64,000 nt of DNA, from contig NC_065419.1 of the NCBI RefSeq assembly GCF_024362695.1, positions 4,402,678 through 4,466,677 on the forward strand. Reading direction: 5' to 3'. Source of the stretch: Pectinophora gossypiella (Eukaryota; Arthropoda; Insecta; Lepidoptera; Gelechiidae). Made by a program: the position numbers and the translations under genes. Below are positions 1-10,827 of this stretch, one piece after another (the stretch's first letter is position 1; each line of letters starts with the position of its first letter). The notes beneath the pieces are model-generated. The model was not told the DNA's origin, searched no databases, and was given only the letters and a program-made list of their open reading frames with translations.

Positions 1-114
1 AATTGTAATTGGTGTTTGAATTGGTACTGGCCATATTTATTAGGTGATAATATGCGGTTCGTTCTTGTTGAGATAATTTTGAAGCGACTTTTTGCCATAT
101 GAAAACTAAGCATA

Positions 115-245
115 CATAAATAAACTCACGCCTATTTCCCACCAGAGCAAGCACATATGGAATTCTATTTGCTTCGATCCTGACACACTTCTCTTGCTTG
201 ATCCACATTCATAAATCGTTTCATACAATACAATACAAAAACGCT
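115..245 (-). mobile_element. LINE-I 3' fragment joined to a pentamer LINE tail
   Basis: Read on the minus strand, this is the last coding part and 3' end of LINE-I. It contains the segment with the residues MKRFMNVDQAREVCQDRSK, and then a tail related to GGCGTGAGTTTATGTATG. It is better preserved at 10520-10735. At the right edge it abuts a different minus-strand LINE tail, (TTGTA)n after GTGCAATAAAGCG (220-245). Two truncated elements are therefore joined. Confidence 0.7.
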
Positions 246-363
246 TTATTGCACATATAAACACAACACTAAAAACAATACTAATCGATCGTATATAGAT
301 CGTACTAAACGTAAAATAAAAAAACTAACTCAGTTACATCAAAAAACTGTCTTATAAAAAACT

Positions 364-462
364 TAAGCTCACGACTATATTTCAATGAGGTAGTCAGAGA
401 GACACTCATCACAGGATGAACTAAGTACCTAAACCTCACCGAGCTTTCTGTTACCAACTTGA
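364..462 (-). mobile_element. SINE-F 3' fragment
   Basis: This is a diverged minus-strand match to the 3' half of SINE-F: the AGCTCACGACTATAT end, then the block around CTAAACCTCACCGAGC. The tRNA-like head is missing. Confidence 0.6.
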
Positions 463-955
463 TAATTAGAGTGTTAAATACAGATATTTAAAGCTAGTTT
501 CTGAACTAGCCACACAAAATCGTTTCAATTTCGTATTAACAGCTCCATAATACCTCTAAATAGAACCTCTTTAGCCGTAATCAGGCCGTTATACAATGTT
601 GCCGACACCTATGTTAGAAAGTTGGTAACACTGATCTTACGCTTAGTCGGAACACCATTTTAATTACAAAGTAGGAAGCTAAGGGTGCGGCCACACCAGT
701 ACCTAGCATTGTGATAACATCGCCCTTGCGAAATCTTAACACGTTAGTATAGCGAAACCAACCTTTATCTAGTATCTTGCTCTTAGTAGAACTAATTCGA
801 GTAACCTAACCTCAATGAGTACGGAAAATTATCTGTCAATGCGGGCCCGTTTATCGGAATGGAATTGAGCTGTAAAATATTATTAATATTATTATTATTT
901 GAAGTATTCCCATGCTGCACTATCCCGCTATATTACATAATATTCAACATCTCCT
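463..955. other. No recognisable gene or complete repeat
   Basis: This stretch is AT-rich. A GTGCGGCCACACCAG string near 686-700 resembles the end of the short TIR element at 1574-1692, but no partner end is visible. A short (TTA)n run lies near 880-900. Confidence 0.4.
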
Positions 956-959
956 ATAA

Positions 960-1075
960 TTAAAGGTTGCCTGGAAGAGATTGCTACTTAGCAATAAGGC
1001 CGCCCATTGTACTCATTCTATTTCTCTTTTGCTTTGTATTTTGTTTTTTCCTGTTTGTGCAAGTAATTGTTATGT
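960..1075 (+). mobile_element. LINE-J 3' end
   Basis: This copy has the GGTTGCCTGGAAGAGATTGC block and then TAGCAATAAGGCCGCCCATT, the 3' end of a retroelement. The same block recurs at 7189, 25937, 32336, 55975 and 60705. No coding part is retained. Confidence 0.65.
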
Positions 1076-1164
1076 TATGTTATTAAATACTAACGAAAGA
1101 ACACACGTCCATCATATATAACAGAGATCAGCTAAGGCCCTTAATAATTTCTAATATTACAAGA

Positions 1165-1240
1165 ACAAGAAAACCGACTTTTCTTTATTTAGTAATCAGA
1201 ATTTCATAATTTATCTTTGACCTAGGCAACTACCCAAAAT
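1165..1240 (+). mobile_element. MITE-G fragment (right end)
   Basis: The segment TTTATTTAGTAATCAGAATT, followed by ATCTTTGACCTAGGCAACTACCC, matches the right half of MITE-G. The left half is absent. Confidence 0.6.
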
Positions 1241-1573
1241 GGCTGCCTAATATTTATTCCCAGGCGCTTAATCCCGCGCATTCCTGTCTTCAAATGCCTT
1301 GCCTACATGCAAGTAAGATTGTCGAACTCTACAGAACCAGAAGTATACATTACATGTACACTAATGATTAGTAAACAGTATCTGTAGTTGCTATCACACT
1401 CGTACGGGAGTTGTTTGTAATTACCTAATTACTTATTGGTACACCGTTGTTGATTGTCAACAAGTGTACGAGCCTTTAGGTCCTTTATTGTGGCTCGAGT
1501 TTTAGTTTCTATTGTAATTTGCTTTATTGATATTAAGTTCAGGTGTGTTGGAATGTGGGTTATGATCTGGGGG

Positions 1574-1692
1574 GTTAAAAAGGCCACACCAAAGCAATTC
1601 ATGCATGCACAAACTTACTTCTATATTATGCAAATGTCAAATAGCAATATTGCATTTTTAGATGAATTGCTTCGATGTGGCCCTTTAGGCCC
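1574..1692. mobile_element. Short TIR element (MITE)
   Basis: GGCCACACCAAAGCAATTCAT at the left is matched in inverse by ATGAATTGCTTCGATGTGGCC at the right (about 18 of 20 bases), enclosing about 75 bp. A decayed relative with the ATGAATTGCTTTCATATGGC end lies at 8279-8412. A 126-residue open frame crosses it but shows no protein family signature. Confidence 0.55.
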
Positions 1693-1699
1693 CCCTGTG

Positions 1700-2330
1700 C
1701 TGCTGTTGGACTGGGAGAAAATAAAAACGCGTTCAGTGATCTGCCTGGGCATAACGCAAAAACCGCCTAAAGAAACGTTGTCCTTTAATAAGAAAATAAA
1801 TACTAAAAATTTAAATACTTTATTTCTCTCTTAACAATTTTGGGCGATGGTGTTGATGAGGTTAGTCATTGATCCCACACAACCGATAATGACAGAAGGA
1901 GCTGGGCGATTATTAAAAAAAACGCAACCAAAACATGATTCCTAACATGATTATATTCGAAAGATCATTCGCTAAACAGCAAAACTGCAAAAACCGTCTT
2001 AGTAAACCCTCACCAATCTATTGATCTTCGTAGCTTGCATAACAACAGTATGTAAACAAGCCACGCATTATATATGCGCGTGCGCAACCGCCTGCGCATC
2101 ACTCACTGCCAGCCATCGCGAGCTGTCCCGCGTAATGGTCAGATCAGCTCTCAGATAGATCCTTGGCGAGCTATCTCGTGTATTGTTCTGAACTGAACTG
2201 AACTAGACCTATCGAAAATATAATAATGTAACTTGAACTTGGATCTCCTGAGGGTATCAGCTGCCGGGTTAATAAGACAGATTTTACTATTATATGATTT
2301 AATAGAGTAATTAATATAACATAAGCACGA
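1700..2330. other. No gene recognised
   Basis: No ORF with family features, no tRNA and no paired terminal repeats are visible. A locally GC-richer patch lies near 2070-2110. Confidence 0.35.
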
Positions 2331-2331
2331 A

Positions 2332-2560
2332 CATAGCAGGGGTATTCAGAGGTACATCCATCGCAAGATGAACTAATTACCCACGCCTCACAGAGATTTC
2401 TGATAGACCAACGTGATAGGTGGTGAGCCGTATCGCCGTCTTTAATGGACGAGACAACTGTGTTAGTGAAAACTGCACTTGAGATAAATTAATAAGTAAT
2501 AACTCATTGGTGGAAGTCCGGCACCTTGGTTAGTACAGGGGCTCCCCGCTCTAACACGTC
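2332..2560 (-). mobile_element. SINE-F copy
   Basis: Minus-strand SINE-F. It runs from the GTACATCCATCGCAAGATGA block through the GCCGTATCGCCGTC block towards a decayed tRNA-like head. A minus-strand SINE-A follows almost directly. Confidence 0.7.
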
Positions 2561-2576
2561 ACAAAACGTACATGAT

Positions 2577-2836
2577 CTTCTTTTTCTATCGTGTGGGTTG
2601 TGAGGTGGATTACCAACTTTATCAACCCTGGTATCGGGGATAACCACTTACAACAGTAGTAACCGAGACCAACGGCTTAACGTGCCGTCTTACTTTCTGA
2701 CAATCAGAAAATCAGCCTGTAATGTCACCAATCTAGGGATCACAAAGTGATTTTTGTGATATGTCCCCATCGGGATTCGAACCCGGGACCTCCGGATCGT
2801 GAGCCCAACGCTCAACCACTAGACCACAGAGGCCGC
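2577..2836 (-). mobile_element. SINE-A copy, internally deleted
   Basis: Minus-strand SINE-A. The tail lies at the left (TTCTATCGTGTGGG), and the tRNA-like head with B-box GGGATTCGAACCCGGGACC (complement) is at 2770-2830. About 60 bp of the middle are missing compared with full copies such as 29309-29636. It is a non-coding retroposon. Confidence 0.85.
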
Positions 2837-3106
2837 ACTTACTTGCGTGATAAGGAGCTGAACTTATTATATGCAATCTTTGCTCCTTGTTATTTTATTC
2901 CTACTATTTATAACCATTGTATTGTACCAAGCATCTCAGCCAACTGTGCGAGTTAAAATCGCCATTAGATGGCAACACATTGTACCGATGTCTGCGGGCG
3001 ATCTGATACACGCCGCGCCCAGCTTTCTACGACACTACGTAAACTATGGCAACACTGTAAAATTGGTAGACATTCTATTATAAAAAGAATAATAATTTGA
3101 ATTTCA

Positions 3107-3230
3107 CTCGGCGATACGGCTCATCACCTATCACGTTGGTCTAACAGAAAACTCGGTGACGTGTGAGTACTTAGTTTTTCTTGTGATGGGTGTACCTCTG
3201 ACTACCCCAACAATAGTCATGAGCTTGTAA
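3107..3230 (+). mobile_element. SINE-F 3' half
   Basis: CGGCGATACGGCTCATCACC followed by GGTGTACCTCTGACTACCCC and an ATAGTCATGAGCTTGT end match SINE-F in the plus direction. The tRNA-like head is absent. Confidence 0.7.
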
Positions 3231-3536
3231 TAATCTTATTTTTAATCAATTCATGTCAAAAGCAGAAAAAGTAAGATAAGACAAGATTCTTTATTTGCCA
3301 TAAATGCAGTGTGACAGATGTTACAAAAAAATATAGTTTACCGTGCATTTAGATTACATAAATCATGCAAAATTTATAAAATATAAAATGTATTAACTAA
3401 ATGATGTAATGTGTATGTATTTAATGTAGTCCCAAATGTAAAGCAAGCTTGTAAAAATTGTAGTAACTGTTTTGTTTTGTTTTTATCATAGTAGATACTA
3501 CTGGCAAACTCAACAGAAGTCCCCGGCCAGTTCCAA

Positions 3537-3635
3537 AGGGTAGTCAGAGGTACATCCATCGCAAGTTGAACAAAGTACCCACATCTTACAGGACTCTCTG
3601 TTAGACTAACGTGATATGCGGTGTATCGTATCAGA
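3537..3635 (-). mobile_element. SINE-F 3' half
   Basis: Minus-strand match over GGGTAGTCAGAGGTACATCC and TTAGACTAACGTGATATGCG. The head is truncated. Confidence 0.65.
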
Positions 3636-3709
3636 GCCAAATTCTAAATAAGTAAATTTAATTTTTTTGATTGTAGAATGTCTACCAATTTTACAGTGTT
3701 GCCATATTT

Positions 3710-3866
3710 TAAAGAAGCATGACCAATTCAGTATCATGAACTCATAGGCGTGATAAGCCGGCAATATGTTCACTATACGAATGGAAAAATCCATCCACAA
3801 ATTCGTGTTTTGACGTTTAGTAAAAAGTAACTGATTTGACTAGTTGGAAACTACCCTATTCATACA
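3710..3866. mobile_element. Composite of two repeat fragments
   Basis: Positions 3717-3775 resemble 9285-9335 (AACTCATAGGCGTGATAAGC). Positions 3811-3866 match an end of MITE-G (TTTTGACGTTTAGTAAAAAG, then GACTAGTTGGAAACTACCC). Both are incomplete. Confidence 0.55.
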
Positions 3867-3926
3867 ATATACCCAAGTTCTAATACACAGCACTCGCTAA
3901 GCGGTTGCACTAAACTTTCTATATGA

Positions 3927-3946
3927 ATGGTAACCATGGTTACCAT
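3927..3946. repeat. 20-bp perfect palindrome
   Basis: ATGGTAACCATGGTTACCAT equals its own reverse complement. No associated element or gene is visible. Confidence 0.9.
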
Positions 3947-4120
3947 GCATTGTAATGGCTACATGATAGATATAGCGAAAGAAAGTGTTTCCTCGGGCCC
4001 TAGATGTATATAAGATATAGCAATTGAATCATATGCGGCGCGAACCCTACTCGTTTATACGTTACCGCTAAAGTGCGTAAAGTTAAAATGTTTCTAAATT
4101 AACATTATTATCATAAACAG

Positions 4121-4205
4121 CATAAATACGTCCCACTACTAGGCACAGGCCTCCCCTCAATCAACCGGAAGGGGTATGGAGCATATTTGTATGGAGCATA
4201 TTAAA
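4121..4205 (-). mobile_element. SINE-B tail fragment
   Basis: The CGTCCCACTACTAGGCACAG string followed by CTCAATCAACCGGAAGGGGT is the 3' end of SINE-B on the minus strand. A short duplication of TATGGAGCATATT disrupts the right side. Confidence 0.65.
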
Positions 4206-4209
4206 GCGA

Positions 4210-4835
4210 TATTTGTTGATATAAGGTTATGGTTGTTGGTAAGGCTGTCAGAGGAAGACTTATAACATTGACTAAATCGGGATTCCCTTAAAAAAAGTTT
4301 AGTCCGATCTACTTACTTACCTTGTCATGTGATCTGGTCGTAAGCTTATGTTATGTTCACACGTAGGGCTAACATGCACAATGTGATAAAATTTTGTCAC
4401 GCTCTTTTTATCGATTCTGACGACATAATTATGTCGTTTTGTCGAATGGTAAATGTGAACTCAAATAAGTCATTTCGTTCTGTCAAAATACAAACAAAAT
4501 CACGTGCCACGCATGTTCGGGGAAAAAACAAACATATTGAATTTTTACCGATCATTTTATTTGCGCATGTTAGTCCTGTTGGGATCTTCAGATTACCTAG
4601 CCAATCTACCCTTCGACTATGTTTCGCACATTAACAGTAACATACATACTAGTTGTTTATGTTTATTGAAAACTTTCATCTTGTTAAGCGGTGCAGGGTA
4701 ATTTCTAACGGAGTTTGAGGTTAGATTTTGGATCTTTGTTAGATTAGTTTGGTGTGTGAAATGTGGAGTGCTTTAAACAGTTTTGGTCCTTTAATCAATC
4801 AGTTGGTTTAATCAGTTGGCTCGAAAATTATAGAC
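4210..4835. other. No gene recognised
   Basis: A 93-codon frame at 4353-4634 has no recognisable domain, signal sequence or repeated residues. A short match near 4375-4415 (AATGTGATAAAATTTTGTCA) recurs at 37055-37080, so some of this is dispersed repeat. Confidence 0.35.
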
Positions 4836-4837
4836 GG

Positions 4838-4944
4838 CGAAACGCCTCAGCACCTGTCACGTTGGTCTTACAGAAAGGTCGCTTGGCATAGGTACTTAGT
4901 TCTTCTTGATATGGATGTACCTCTGACTATACTGAGAGCTTAAG
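4838..4944 (+). mobile_element. SINE-F 3' half
   Basis: GGCGAAACGCCTCAGCACCT, CACGTTGGTCTTACAGAAAG and TGGATGTACCTCTGACTATA mark the plus-strand 3' half of SINE-F. Confidence 0.65.
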
Positions 4945-5213
4945 ATATGTGATCAGTCAGGATTTTCATCCATAGTTTTTCTGACGCGACTTTTTTTAAG
5001 TAGATTTTCCTCTAAAGGCATCTTTGGTAAGACAAATGGGAAGCAAAATGGCTCTCACGTAAAAAGAAAAGCGTTTTTCAATGTGGTTTTATGTTTTGTG
5101 GATTGTTATATCTGCCTCATCAACTCCGCTTCGATGTCAAAGTTATTATTAAGACCATTCTCTGTCTATCATTGAATCATTGCTAACATGGTGACAAGTA
5201 TAATATAATGATA

Positions 5214-5546
5214 ACGACCTCCGTGGTCCAGTGGTTGAGCGTTGGGCTCACGATCCGGAGGTCCCGGGTTCGTTTCCCGGTGGGGACATAACACAAAAAT
5301 TACCTACTTTGTGGTCCCTAGTTTGGTTAGGACATTATTGGGTGATTACCAGATTGTCCGAAAGCAAGATGATCCGTGCTTCGGAAGGCACGTTAAGCCG
5401 TTGGTCCCGGTTACTACTTACTAATGTAAGTAAGTAGTCGTTACATGAGCCATGTCAGGGGCCTTTGGCGGCTAAATAGTAACCCTGACACCATGGTTGA
5501 TGAACTTGGTACTCCACCTCACAACACACACGATAGAAGAAGAAGT
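5214..5546 (+). mobile_element. SINE-A, near full length
   Basis: This is a complete plus-strand SINE-A. The tRNA-like head has an A-box region GGTCCAGTGGTTGAGCG and a B-box GGGTTCGTTTCCC. The shared core AAGGCACGTTAAGCCGTTGG follows, then the CCTGACACCATGGTTGATG block and a GAAGAAG tail. A Pol III internal promoter is expected from the head, and transcription is not shown. Confidence 0.88.
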
Positions 5547-5783
5547 ATTATGATGCAGAATCGGACAGACTTAATATTATTTTAATCAGACAGCTCTAAA
5601 AGTAGTGACATTCTTCACTTATGACGAGTCAGAACCTACGAGTATTTGTGAACTGTCAAAGTTACATCCTTAGGTGGAGACTTGTAATTAGCCTTTAGTT
5701 ATTGTCTGGTTATTATGTTAGAAAATGTATATGGCCGTAAGTCTTCCTCAAAATAAATAAATAAAATTATTGCTTGATTCATC

Positions 5784-5915
5784 ATTACCCTAGCATTATT
5801 CCGGTTTTCATAGAGTCCGCTTACCTCACAATTTGACAGGTCCGATTTTTAACAGAAGCGAATGTCTGACCATCCAAACCGCAAAGAGAAAACCAGCCCA
5901 ATACAGGTTAGGTCT
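5784..5915 (-). mobile_element. SINE-E 3' fragment
   Basis: This has the GTCCGCTTACCT block and GACAGGTCCGATTTTTAACA, matching the tail half of SINE-E copies at 6836 and 58260. The tRNA-like head is absent. Confidence 0.7.
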
Positions 5916-6097
5916 TCGTATTTTTTTTTAGTGTGTAGATTTTATTGATATACTTACTAATTAGAAATTGTGTGCTAGATGGCGGTCCGGCTGTGAAGCA
6001 TCGCACGATAGCATTCATTACTTGGCCAGAGGTCGACAAACACCAGCTACATAGACAAAAGTTCTTCGACAGACACTAAAGTTGCTTTTGGATCATC

Positions 6098-6433
6098 TTT
6101 TTTTTTTGACGTGACTTATTGTAGATTTGCCGCAGATGGCATTAACTACTTATCCGGAAAAATGGGGAGCGCTGGAAGCTCTCACCCGGTACAACGTTTA
6201 AGACAACAGGCCTGAGGGTGCCCAGTTGGGCGCGAACGTCGGCTCAGGGCGTCGTCTGAGAGGAAAATATTTGAAAGAATTAATCGACCTTAGTGGGTCG
6301 GTAGCGATAAGCGCTGAATGAGGGAAATCGTCGACCACGCCGGCGGGGTCGGTATCGGGGTCCTGAAGTGTTTGGTGTAGCGAGCTGATTGGCTGCCTCT
6401 ATGGCTAGAGTAATCGGGTCGTCGGAATCGTAT
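6098..6433 (-). mobile_element. SINE-D, near full length, with TSD
   Basis: An A-tailed retroposon read on the minus strand: the plus strand begins with a T-run and GACGTGACTTATTGTAG. Flanks TTTTGGATCATC (6086-6097) and TTTTGAATCATC (6434-6445) form an 11/12 TSD, which fixes both ends at about 336 bp. There is no ORF. The other complete copy is 42221-42564. Confidence 0.85.
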
Positions 6434-6835
6434 TTTTGAATCATCATACAGCTATACTTTGTATGAGAAATCTAAGACACGCAGTGCCCTCATAATTTCT
6501 AGAACACACAATATCCCTATTAATAACCATGACAAATTATGCTTCATCTTTAATAATATCAAGAAAATATGAACCTAAACAGCTCATGCAATCAAAGTGA
6601 GGAAACGGTAGGCCATTAAGGTGCGGTAATAAGATCGCAGTTGCAACGGCGGCGCGTTATCACAAGATCGACCTAGTACATACGCGGCTAAATCAATATT
6701 ATCAGAGATGCATACTGCTACTTCACCCATGCGTTAGTTTGTTTTGGTGGAATTGAGTCGCTATTGGTTATATACATTTTTCGATTACCATTTAACATGT
6801 CTATACTGTTGGAATCTGCAGAGGTGCTTTTTTAT

Positions 6836-7170
6836 CAATCATCATCATCCCCCTAACATTATCTCGTTTTTCACAGGGTCCGCTTACCTAACCTTAAGAT
6901 TTGACAGGTTTTTTACAGAAGCGATTGCCTGTCTGACCTTCCAACCCGCGAAGGGAAACCTCCGAAAATGCATTTCTCGGGAATGTGGGTTTCCTCACGA
7001 TATTAAATTTTCCTTCACCGCTGAGCACGTGATAATTATTTATGATCCAAACATGAATTCGAAAACAAATTCGACAATCATTGGCTTAGGGCTGTGCTGG
7101 ATTCGAACTTGCGACCTCAAAGTGAGAGGCAAGCGTCCTACGAACTGGACTACCACGGCTCGACTGGGCT
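6836..7170 (-). mobile_element. SINE-E, near full length
   Basis: On the minus strand a tRNA-like head (GTGGTAGTCCAGTTCG and AGTTCGAATCC, about 7080-7160) precedes a body with AAATGCATTTCTCGGGAATG (complement). The element ends with a short GAT-type repeat at the left. The frame across it is not a gene. Confidence 0.82.
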
Positions 7171-7188
7171 ACCACGGTTTTTATCAAT

Positions 7189-7275
7189 CAACAATTCTTT
7201 ATTGCAGAAAAACATAAACATAAGCACAATAGGCGGCCTTATTGCTAAACAGCAAATTCTGCCAGGCAAACTTTA
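7189..7275 (-). mobile_element. LINE-J 3' end
   Basis: Contains AGGCGGCCTTATTGCTAAAC and CAAATTCTGCCAGGCAAAC, the reverse of the LINE-J tail at 960. It abuts SINE-E. Confidence 0.65.
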
Positions 7276-8275
7276 TCTACTTTTCTCATGGTGATGTTGA
7301 TATTACCAAGTGATAGCCATAGTACTCCCCATTTGTCCGGCCAAGTCGTGAATTTTACGGAAACTTATGATCGTTTCATCTGGCATAGCCTTGGTCGGTT
7401 TATTGTCCAGCTAACCAAACATAACCAAACATTTGCATCCGAACAGCGCTAGATCGGAGGAAATCTCTGATTTCACTACTGAACCAATCCTTTTGTCCTG
7501 CACCCCTAGTTAAAATAAAGGAATCGAAATAAAAGGTTCTGTTACGTACGTTTGCTTAATAAAAAAGGTAACGCTTTTTATTATACCGTGAACAATACGA
7601 AAACATCATTTTTCGTAACATTTTTGACGTAACGCTTTACACAATACATTCGATAATTTTATTTTTTTGCCAACAATAAAGTTGAGCAGACTTTTGCTTA
7701 CTAATGAATTACGACTTGTTGTCCTTACATAAGTTTAATTTAACACAAAGGACTCAACTTACAAGGCAGAAATTCGAATACTTTGTTGAAAAAACAACAA
7801 TTATTCAAAGAACAACCGGCTCAGTTCAATTTCATGATGATCTTTTATTTTTCTATTGAATTATTTTGCTTTGTAAATTACGAAATTTGCGAAGTCCTTA
7901 TAAACAGTTTTTATAAGGTTCCAGTGTTGTTTCGAATAAGTTTTGAGGTCTTCCTTGTGAACACGCACACTTTTTGTGAACTTAAGTATAGAGGTATATT
8001 AGTTCACAATTACCCACTATCATGTATATTAGTATAAGTTAACAATTTTGATTGTGATACTGTTTGATGACCCAAATAAAGAGAAAGAAAAATATTATTA
8101 AGAAGGAGTCTCCACGCCTCCGCTAATCCTTTATCTGAGCTGTATGCAAATCGCATCGGGTAAGCTAGGAGCATTTTCATTACAGTGATATGGTCAGCCT
8201 GCCGAGCCACAGGTAGTAGCCTTATTCTGGAACCTAGGATGTGATACAAATATAAAGAAAAAATACTTCGCGGTT
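7276..8275. other. No gene recognised; AT-rich
   Basis: Short frames at 7783-8037 (+) and 8010-8249 (-) have no recognisable motif. A CCCCATTTGTCCGGCCAAGT string near 7327 is a SINE-D scrap. Confidence 0.35.
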
Positions 8276-8278
8276 AAA

Positions 8279-8412
8279 TGGCCACACTGAACCAAGTCAC
8301 CTAAAACAATGTAAAATATTAGACATTTGTAGACATTGCGCACTTTACTTTTATATGCGCAAGTGTAAAAATTGCAATCTATTTTTTAGATGAATTGCTT
8401 TCATATGGCTTT
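8279..8412. mobile_element. Decayed TIR element
   Basis: ATGGCCACACTGAACCAAGTC at the left and AGATGAATTGCTTTCATATGG at the right are diverged inverse ends related to the element at 1574-1692. Confidence 0.4.
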
Positions 8413-8615
8413 GATGGAACGGCAACTCTTTGCTCCCCGGACATAGTTTAGACTTGAATCTTGATAACGTAAATGTGTGGTGTCCTACCTAAAATAATAT
8501 ATTTCGACTTGACTCACTGCACTTTACTTTACACTCTCTTAAATAATGCTCATAGAGCACTCTGGTCTCTGCCTACTGCATGAACCCTAGTGGAAGCGTT
8601 GCTTTTTATACTCAT

Positions 8616-8796
8616 ACAACATCATCATCATCTGGGCATAGGCCTGCCCCAAGGATCTCCACGACGATCGGTCCTGCGCTGCCCGCATCCAGCGGCTTCC
8701 CGCGACCTTCACCAGATCGTCGGTCCACCTTGTAGCGGGCCTACCCACTGAGCGTCGTCCGACACGTGGTCGCCATTCCAGAACCTTTCCGCCCCA
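8616..8796 (-). pseudogene. RTE-like LINE, reverse transcriptase C-terminal relic
   Basis: The minus strand translates without a stop over about 55 residues containing GRPATRWTDDLVKVAGSRWM, then RAAQDRSSWRSLGQAYAQ and a run of Met from an (ATG)n tail. This tryptophan-rich pattern is typical of the extreme C-terminus of RTE-clade LINE polyproteins. The reverse transcriptase and endonuclease domains are lost, so this is a 5'-truncated dead copy. Its tail, a GCCTATGCCCAG string followed by ATG repeats, resembles the 3' end of SINE-C. Confidence 0.8.
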
Positions 8797-8799
8797 AAA

Positions 8800-9275
8800 A
8801 CAAACTCATAATGTCTAATTCAGTGGTTTAGAGTCTAAGCCTGGATTACTTACTCTACGATGTAAATCAAGCATTCTCCGAAGAGGCTATCATGGATTTA
8901 TTTATTATTTAATAAAAGACGGACGGTTTTTTTTTTTGTCTTTCTGAATAACACACATGCGTTCAACATCTCATACCCACTTGAGTACACTATTTACATA
9001 ATTAAATGATTATTGGCCTCCACATATCCTCTCTGGCGGGCTGGCGGAGATTTTTACGATAAGCCCGTACATAATGACAGCTATTTCACAATTTGCTTCA
9101 ATTGCTTTATACGACAGAATAACTGTAATAATGCAAGTATTGCATGCAAGCAACATTAATTATAGTATAACTTATGTCATTGAAAATGCAGTAGGTTCAG
9201 ATAATCATTATGCAATTTAATTACCGATATCTGTAGAGGAATTACCTAATAATTGACAAATACGAGCTATAGCTT
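8800..9275. other. No gene recognised
   Basis: AT-rich, with no paired repeats and no ORF of interest. Confidence 0.35.
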
Positions 9276-9279
9276 TAAA

Positions 9280-9478
9280 GGAGCATAACCTATTCAGTAT
9301 CAGAACTCATAGGCTTAATAGGCTGGTAATATGTCCAGACATGAGCAATATCATGTACTTACCCACTTTAGGACTCTGTCGCACTAACACATTTGACATT
9401 TAGTGAGACTCACAGTTCAATTTGTCAAAAAGTTAATGTGATATAGTACCAAAGTGTATAAATATTAATGCTCGAGAC
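9280..9478 (-). mobile_element. Fragment of the ~500-bp dispersed repeat
   Basis: Positions 9340-9475 are an inverted, diverged copy of the segment at 45700-45830 and 56935-57060, for example GACTCTGTCGCACTAACACA and ATAGTACCAAAGTGTATAAA. Positions 9285-9335 resemble 3717-3775. Confidence 0.65.
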
Positions 9479-9530
9479 CGTCCACGATACGGTCCAAAAA
9501 TTCATCATAATGCTTCTGTTTATTTTTGTT

Positions 9531-9594
9531 TTACCGTAATTTATTGTATATTTGTCGAATATGGCATTAACTACTTGGCCAGCAAAGAAGTGTT
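9531..9594 (-). mobile_element. SINE-D 3' fragment
   Basis: The block around TTTATTGTATATTTGTCGAA and GGCATTAACTACTTGGCC is a diverged SINE-D tail. Confidence 0.5.
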
Positions 9595-9611
9595 TTCTAT
9601 CTGTCTCTTTT

Positions 9612-10206
9612 AAAAAAAAGCGGCCAAGTGCGAGTCGGACTCGCCCATGAAGGGTTCCGTAACAGCAAGTAACATAATATAAAAGTAAATTACGGTTTAC
9701 GATTTATGATGTATTAAAAAAAACTACTTACTAGATCTGGCTCAAACCAATTTTCGTTGGTAGTTTGCATGCTAATCTACATCATATATTTTTTTTAGTT
9801 TTATCCTCTTCTTATTTTAGAAGTTACAGGGGGGGGGGGGACACATTTTTTAAGTGTCTCTCGCGCAAACTATTCAGTTTAGAAAAAAAATATATTAGAA
9901 ACCTCAATACCATTTTGGAAGACCTATCCATAGATACCCCACACGTATGGGTTTGATGAAAAATTTTTTTTGAGTTTTAGTTCTATATATGGGGACCCCC
10001 AAAATTTTATGTGTTTTTCTATCATTGCATAAAAATCTTAATGCGGTTCACAGAATACACATATTTATCAAGTTTCAACAGCATAGCTATTATAGTTTCG
10101 GAGAAAAGTGGCTGTGACAAACGGACGGGCGGACGGACGGACGGACAGACATGACGAATCTATAAGGGTTCCATTTTTTGCCATTAGGCTACGGAACCCT
10201 AAAAAA
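9612..10206. mobile_element. MITE-K, long copy
   Basis: It starts GCGGCCAAGTGCGAGTCGGA and carries AGGGTTCCGTA near the left end and its inverse, TACGGAACCCT, at the right end. The body is non-coding with a G-run (9829-9840) and a (GGAC)n microsatellite (10116-10147). An inverted, shortened relative is at 37818-38105. No transposase is present, so it is non-autonomous. Confidence 0.7.
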
Positions 10207-10255
10207 CCCCTTAACTCTCCTAGGTACTAGGTACAGCACATTGTTGGGTATTTTC

Positions 10256-10511
10256 CTAGGTCAAAGATAAGTTATGAAATTCTCATTACTAAATAAAGAC
10301 AGATCTAAAGGTGACAAAACAACGTTCTCTTTTTTTTAATTTAACTTTATTTATCAATTTAAATAAAGAAAATAACAATAAGTGAGGCATTTTGTCACAT
10401 TTATCTATGACGTCACAGGTTGCTTCTTCATACTTACAAATTCTATAGAAATGTCGAGTTTTGACGTTTAGTAAAAAGTAACTGATTTGACTAGTTAGAA
10501 ACTATGTACCC
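10256..10511 (-). mobile_element. MITE-G copy
   Basis: The ends are GGGTATTTTCC at the left and a degraded AAACTATGTACCC at the right. The body has CAAAGATAAGTTATGAAATT and TTTTGACGTTTAGTAAAAAG, collinear with other MITE-G copies in inverse orientation. Non-coding. Confidence 0.75.
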
Positions 10512-10519
10512 TATTACAT

Positions 10520-10735
10520 ACATACATAAACTCACGCCTATTTCCCACCGGGGTAAGCAGAGACTATAGAATTCCATTTGCTTCGATCCTGACACACTTC
10601 TCTTGCTTCCTCCACATTCATCAATCGCTTCATACACGCACGCCGGTTCAGAGTAGATCGTATTAAACTTTTTCTAAGGACATCTCCAATTTGGTCATCG
10701 TAAGTCCTTCTCGGTCTACCGGTCGGGTATGTACC
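10520..10735 (-). pseudogene. LINE-I C-terminal coding relic
   Basis: The minus strand encodes an open stretch of about 60 residues including GRPRRTYDDQIGDVLRKSL, then RRACMKRLMNVEEAREVCQ and DRSKWNSIVSAYPGGK, followed by a stop and a (TATG)n tail. This is the C-terminus of a non-LTR retrotransposon polyprotein. The reverse transcriptase core is missing. Shorter copies lie at 115, 31440, 39400, 50277 and 53721, and part of the 3' end on the plus strand at 40487-40538. Confidence 0.8.
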
Positions 10736-10827
10736 TTATTCGTCGTATTTATTCGTAGTATAATTATACCACTAACCTACTGAAAATTTTAGAATGCACT
10801 TTTAATCTCAGCCGTGTAGCCCTCATT

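Noticed and set aside
1454..1834. 126-codon plus-strand open frame as a host gene
   Set aside because: It has no recognisable domain, and its middle is a TIR element (1574-1692).
2747..2956. Short frame containing CPHRDSNPGPPDRE-like residues
   Set aside because: This peptide is the antisense translation of the SINE-A B-box region. The same happens in other SINE-A copies.
5214..5290. SINE-A heads as functional tRNA genes
   Set aside because: Box A and B resemble tRNA, but the acceptor stems do not close and every copy continues into the same SINE body.
6744..7217. 157-codon plus-strand open frame
   Set aside because: It runs antisense through a SINE-E copy and its tRNA-like head.
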